A DNA stretch of 64,000 nucleotides. It comes from Parasponia andersonii (Eukaryota > Streptophyta > Magnoliopsida > Rosales > Cannabaceae). The stretch lies in contig JXTB01000081.1 in assembly GCA_002914805.1 (NCBI GenBank), positions 531,955 to 595,954 of the forward strand, given 5' to 3'. Both the position numbers and the translations under genes were made by a program. Below, one piece after another: positions 61,305 to 64,000 of the stretch (positions within the stretch are counted from its first letter, which is position 1; each line of letters starts with the position of its first letter). The notes below the pieces were generated by a model that ran no database searches, was not told the origin of the DNA, and worked only from the letters and a program-made list of their open reading frames with translations.

Positions 61305-61321
61305 TGGCGCTAGAAGGAGGG
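61305..61321 (+). other. Primer-binding site of the Ty3/gypsy element
   Basis: TGGCGCTAGAAGGAGGG begins two bases after the LTR end. TGGCGC-type sites at this position are usual in plant Ty3/gypsy elements. The tRNA partner was not identified. Confidence 0.75.
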
Positions 61322-64000
61322 CTATTCCAGCAAAGAAGTTTGTCAATTCCGCTTCATTCAACAATGGCAAACATCAGAAACACTACTAGAAACACCGAAA
61401 CTAGCCAGAACTAACCCCAAAGTACTGCTGCTGCGTAGGTAGATCCTGCTCAGGATCAGCCTGCCGTGACCGCACCAGAAAATATTGTCCAGAGATAGGA
61501 TCGCATGAAGGAAGCACTGGTGAACCTTCAGCAAATTACAAGTCAGATCAATGACTCTCTACGACGACTTGCTGAGGGACAGATGCTAACTCTACCACAG
61601 CACGAACGTCCCAGAGAATGTCCTGCTCAACAACCTGAGAGAGGAATTCAGATCCTGGAGACAGGGAACCACGACCAGCATAAAGCCCGGCAGGAGCGTC
61701 ATGGAGATCGCACCTCCAAGGGAAAATGCAAGATTGCAGACTTGTTCCTGGAGTCCGGAACTGAAAGTTCGAGCATAAATCGTAATCATCGACAACCTTT
61801 TTGGAGAGCGACCATCAATCGTGATGGTCTAAACAACGAGCAAAAACGACAATCGAGGAGTGTCTTTGAAAGAATTAGTATGGAATCTCGACGGAATCCT
61901 ACAGACCTAAGACAACATCTAGAACAATGACGTAGTCAAAAGTGATCCACATCGCATCTCAACGACCGAAGTCGATCTCGTCGAACTATTTCAATGGAAA
62001 CCCCACAAAGGTCGCAGTAGACCCTGCCTGACCAGTCTGCCTTAAATCACAATAACAACCAAAGGCCACCCCTACCACCAGCAAAAGATAATATTCTCCC
62101 TCTCCCTCCGAACATCGATGTTCACAATTTGAGGATCGCATTAGATGCACTTACCGGTTAGGACGATGAGTTCACTGATGGGTATCGTGAATCACCATTC
62201 AGCGATGAGGTTCGAGCTACTACCTTACCTGCCGGATTCAAATTTCCCACCATAACTACTTTTGATGGGAAAACTGATCTGCAGGATCATATGGATCACT
62301 TCAACGACCTGATGGAACTATATTGTGTCGATGATCTCGCACGTTGCAGATGTTTTGCTATAACTCTCACGGGAGTAACGAAGAAGTAGTTCCAAGGACT
62401 CAAGTTCGGCTCAATCTCGTCCTGGCAACAACTCCAGACTGCATTCTTGAGGCAATTCCAGGCTGCGAAGAATTTCACTGTTCTACTGGTCAGTCTGTCT
62501 GCTATTAGGTAAGATTCGAAGGAAACTCTACGATCTTACCTAAATCGCTTTATCTCAGAATTGGCAAAGGCCAACAACCCACCTGAAGGAGAAGTTTTAA
62601 CTCTAATGATGACTGGGGTGCGACCAGAAACTAAATTCTGGGAAGATTTACTTGAGTGAAAATGCAGAACCCTTGAAGACTTTTATTGTAGAGTTGGTCG
62701 GCATCTAAGGGTGGAATCTTCAGGCGAAAATCTTCATAAGGTCACATAGGAAGGAAGAAAAGATACTGCTAAAGATGCGACCACAAAAAACAACAATAAT
62801 AAAAGGTCGAATAAAAGGAGTAATGAACAAACGATGGATAAGCAGCCCCAACAGAAAAAGCAGGAGGTTCCAAAAGCTCCCATGAGGTTCAACAACTATA
62901 CTGAACTAAATGCACCCATAGATCATATTTATGCGCTCACGAACCAGCAGGAGAGGTATCGTCAACCGGAACTGATGAAAAGAGATAGAGCGAGGCATGA
63001 CCCCAACAAGTTCTGCCGGTATCACAATGACATTGGACACGATACCAATAACTACTTTGCCTTGAAAAATGAAATCGAAAGGTTAATTAAAGAAGGGCGG
63101 CTGCGGCAGTACACTAAACTGAACAATGAAAGACGAGAAGAAGACCGGCAGTGACCTCCAGAAATTCAACGCGAGGTGCGAACTATTTTTGGAGGCCCGC
63201 ACATCGGTGGAAATTCGAAGAGAGTGCAAGATAGGTATGCACGAGAAGTGTGACAGCAATCATTAACTAATGTCATACATCTCGAGCAGCAACCACGAAA
63301 GCTTCAACGGGTACCAGATATGGATATTACCTTTACAGAGCAGGATGCCGGGGACGTCCATTACCTGCACAATGATGCGTTGGTTATAAAGATCAACTGT
63401 GGAAGCATGCAGCTATGGCGAGTATTGGTCGATAATGGCAGCGCTATCGACATCCTGTACTATGATGCCTTCAAGAAGATGGGGTTGAATGAAAGCAACC
63501 TGAAGCCCGCTATCACCCCGCTCTACGGATTTATAGGTAACAGCATAATGCCCAGGGGCATGATTGAGTTAATGGTCAACGTTGGAACCTATCCTAGGGT
63601 TTCAACGGTAATGACCCAATTCTTAGTTATGGGTTGCCCCTTTGCATTTAATACTGTACTAGGAAGACCGACACTGAGGGTACTTCGAGCAGTAACTTCG
63701 ATCTATCATCTCGCTATGAAGTTCCCAACTCAACAAGGAGTAGTCGAGGTGTGAGGCAACCAATATGATGCGAGGACTTGTTATAATAACTCAATAAAGC
63801 TCGTAACAAAAGATATGACACCTTGCACGATGATGGTCCAGCTACAAGGAGAAACATCAAGGAAAGCATAAGAAGCATCAAGCAGAACATCAATCGATGA
63901 CCTCGACCCTCGAGAAATTGATGGTGAGGTCAAAACTGGACCTATAGAAGACTTGGAAGATTTTCCAATCGATAGGTCTTCGAAGGTTCTTAAAATCGGA

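Larger units (their letters stand above)
60691..64000 (+). mobile_element. Ty3/gypsy LTR retrotransposon, Tat-type, 5' part (continues past the window)
   Basis: The 5' LTR (60691-61302) is followed by a primer-binding region, gag and the start of pol. The gag capsid region lies at about 62220-62650, a later gag segment with the lineage-typical CRYHNDIGHDT motif at about 62834-63154, and the protease region at about 63320-63754. The visible coding region is broken in about half a dozen places. The 3' half and 3' LTR are outside the window, so its age cannot be estimated. The five bases before the LTR are ctgta. Confidence 0.88.

Overview
This is a stretch of nuclear DNA from a flowering plant, most likely a eudicot. 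It is AT-rich, its genes carry many short GT-AG introns, and it holds Ty1/copia and Ty3/gypsy (Tat-type) elements, Mutator- and Harbinger-like DNA elements, plant H2A.X genes with SQEF tails and a plant NPC1 homologue. I cannot name the species.

Layout. 1-294 (-): the 5' coding end of a PPR-like gene that runs off the window. 2049-26165 (-): a complete NPC1 sterol/lipid transporter gene. I could assemble 39 exons in one consistent frame (1,275 residues). Intron 14 carries a whole-length but decayed Ty1/copia element (14304-19409) in the same orientation, and intron 16 holds a minisatellite interrupted by an assembly gap. 29383-32496 (-): a 12-exon aldo/keto reductase gene, one exon of which is largely lost in a run of N. 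32703-32775 (-): tRNA-Ala(UGC), directly upstream of the reductase. 33354-34064 and 37751-38293 (-): two tandem H2A.X histone genes sharing an 18-bp promoter block, with an eL19 ribosomal-protein pseudogene and a roughly 205-bp tandem repeat between them. 47490-48917 (-): an intronless, GC-rich VAP(MSP)-ankyrin protein gene of the VAPYRIN class.

The rest is a repeat-rich AT desert. It holds a likely solo LTR (40122-42208), two TTA-flanked elements with Harbinger-like ends (42302-44012 and 44195-44503), a 1.3-kb palindromic Mutator-type element with a perfect 9-bp target duplication (45546-46860), several foldback elements, and a candidate larger Mutator-like remnant (about 56985-59765). That last one carries a Ulp1-like protease exon flanked by a 22-bp near-palindromic array built on TTGACC cores. 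At 60691 a Ty3/gypsy Tat-type element begins and runs past the window end.

The host genes look like independent housekeeping loci (organelle RNA processing, lipid transport, redox metabolism, chromatin/DNA-damage signalling, membrane-associated scaffolding), all transcribed from the minus strand, and not a functional cluster. I found no evidence for a new multi-gene system. The most unusual structures are the 22-bp TTGACC palindrome array with its Ulp1-like exon, the palindromic Mutator element, and the duplicated H2A.X pair.
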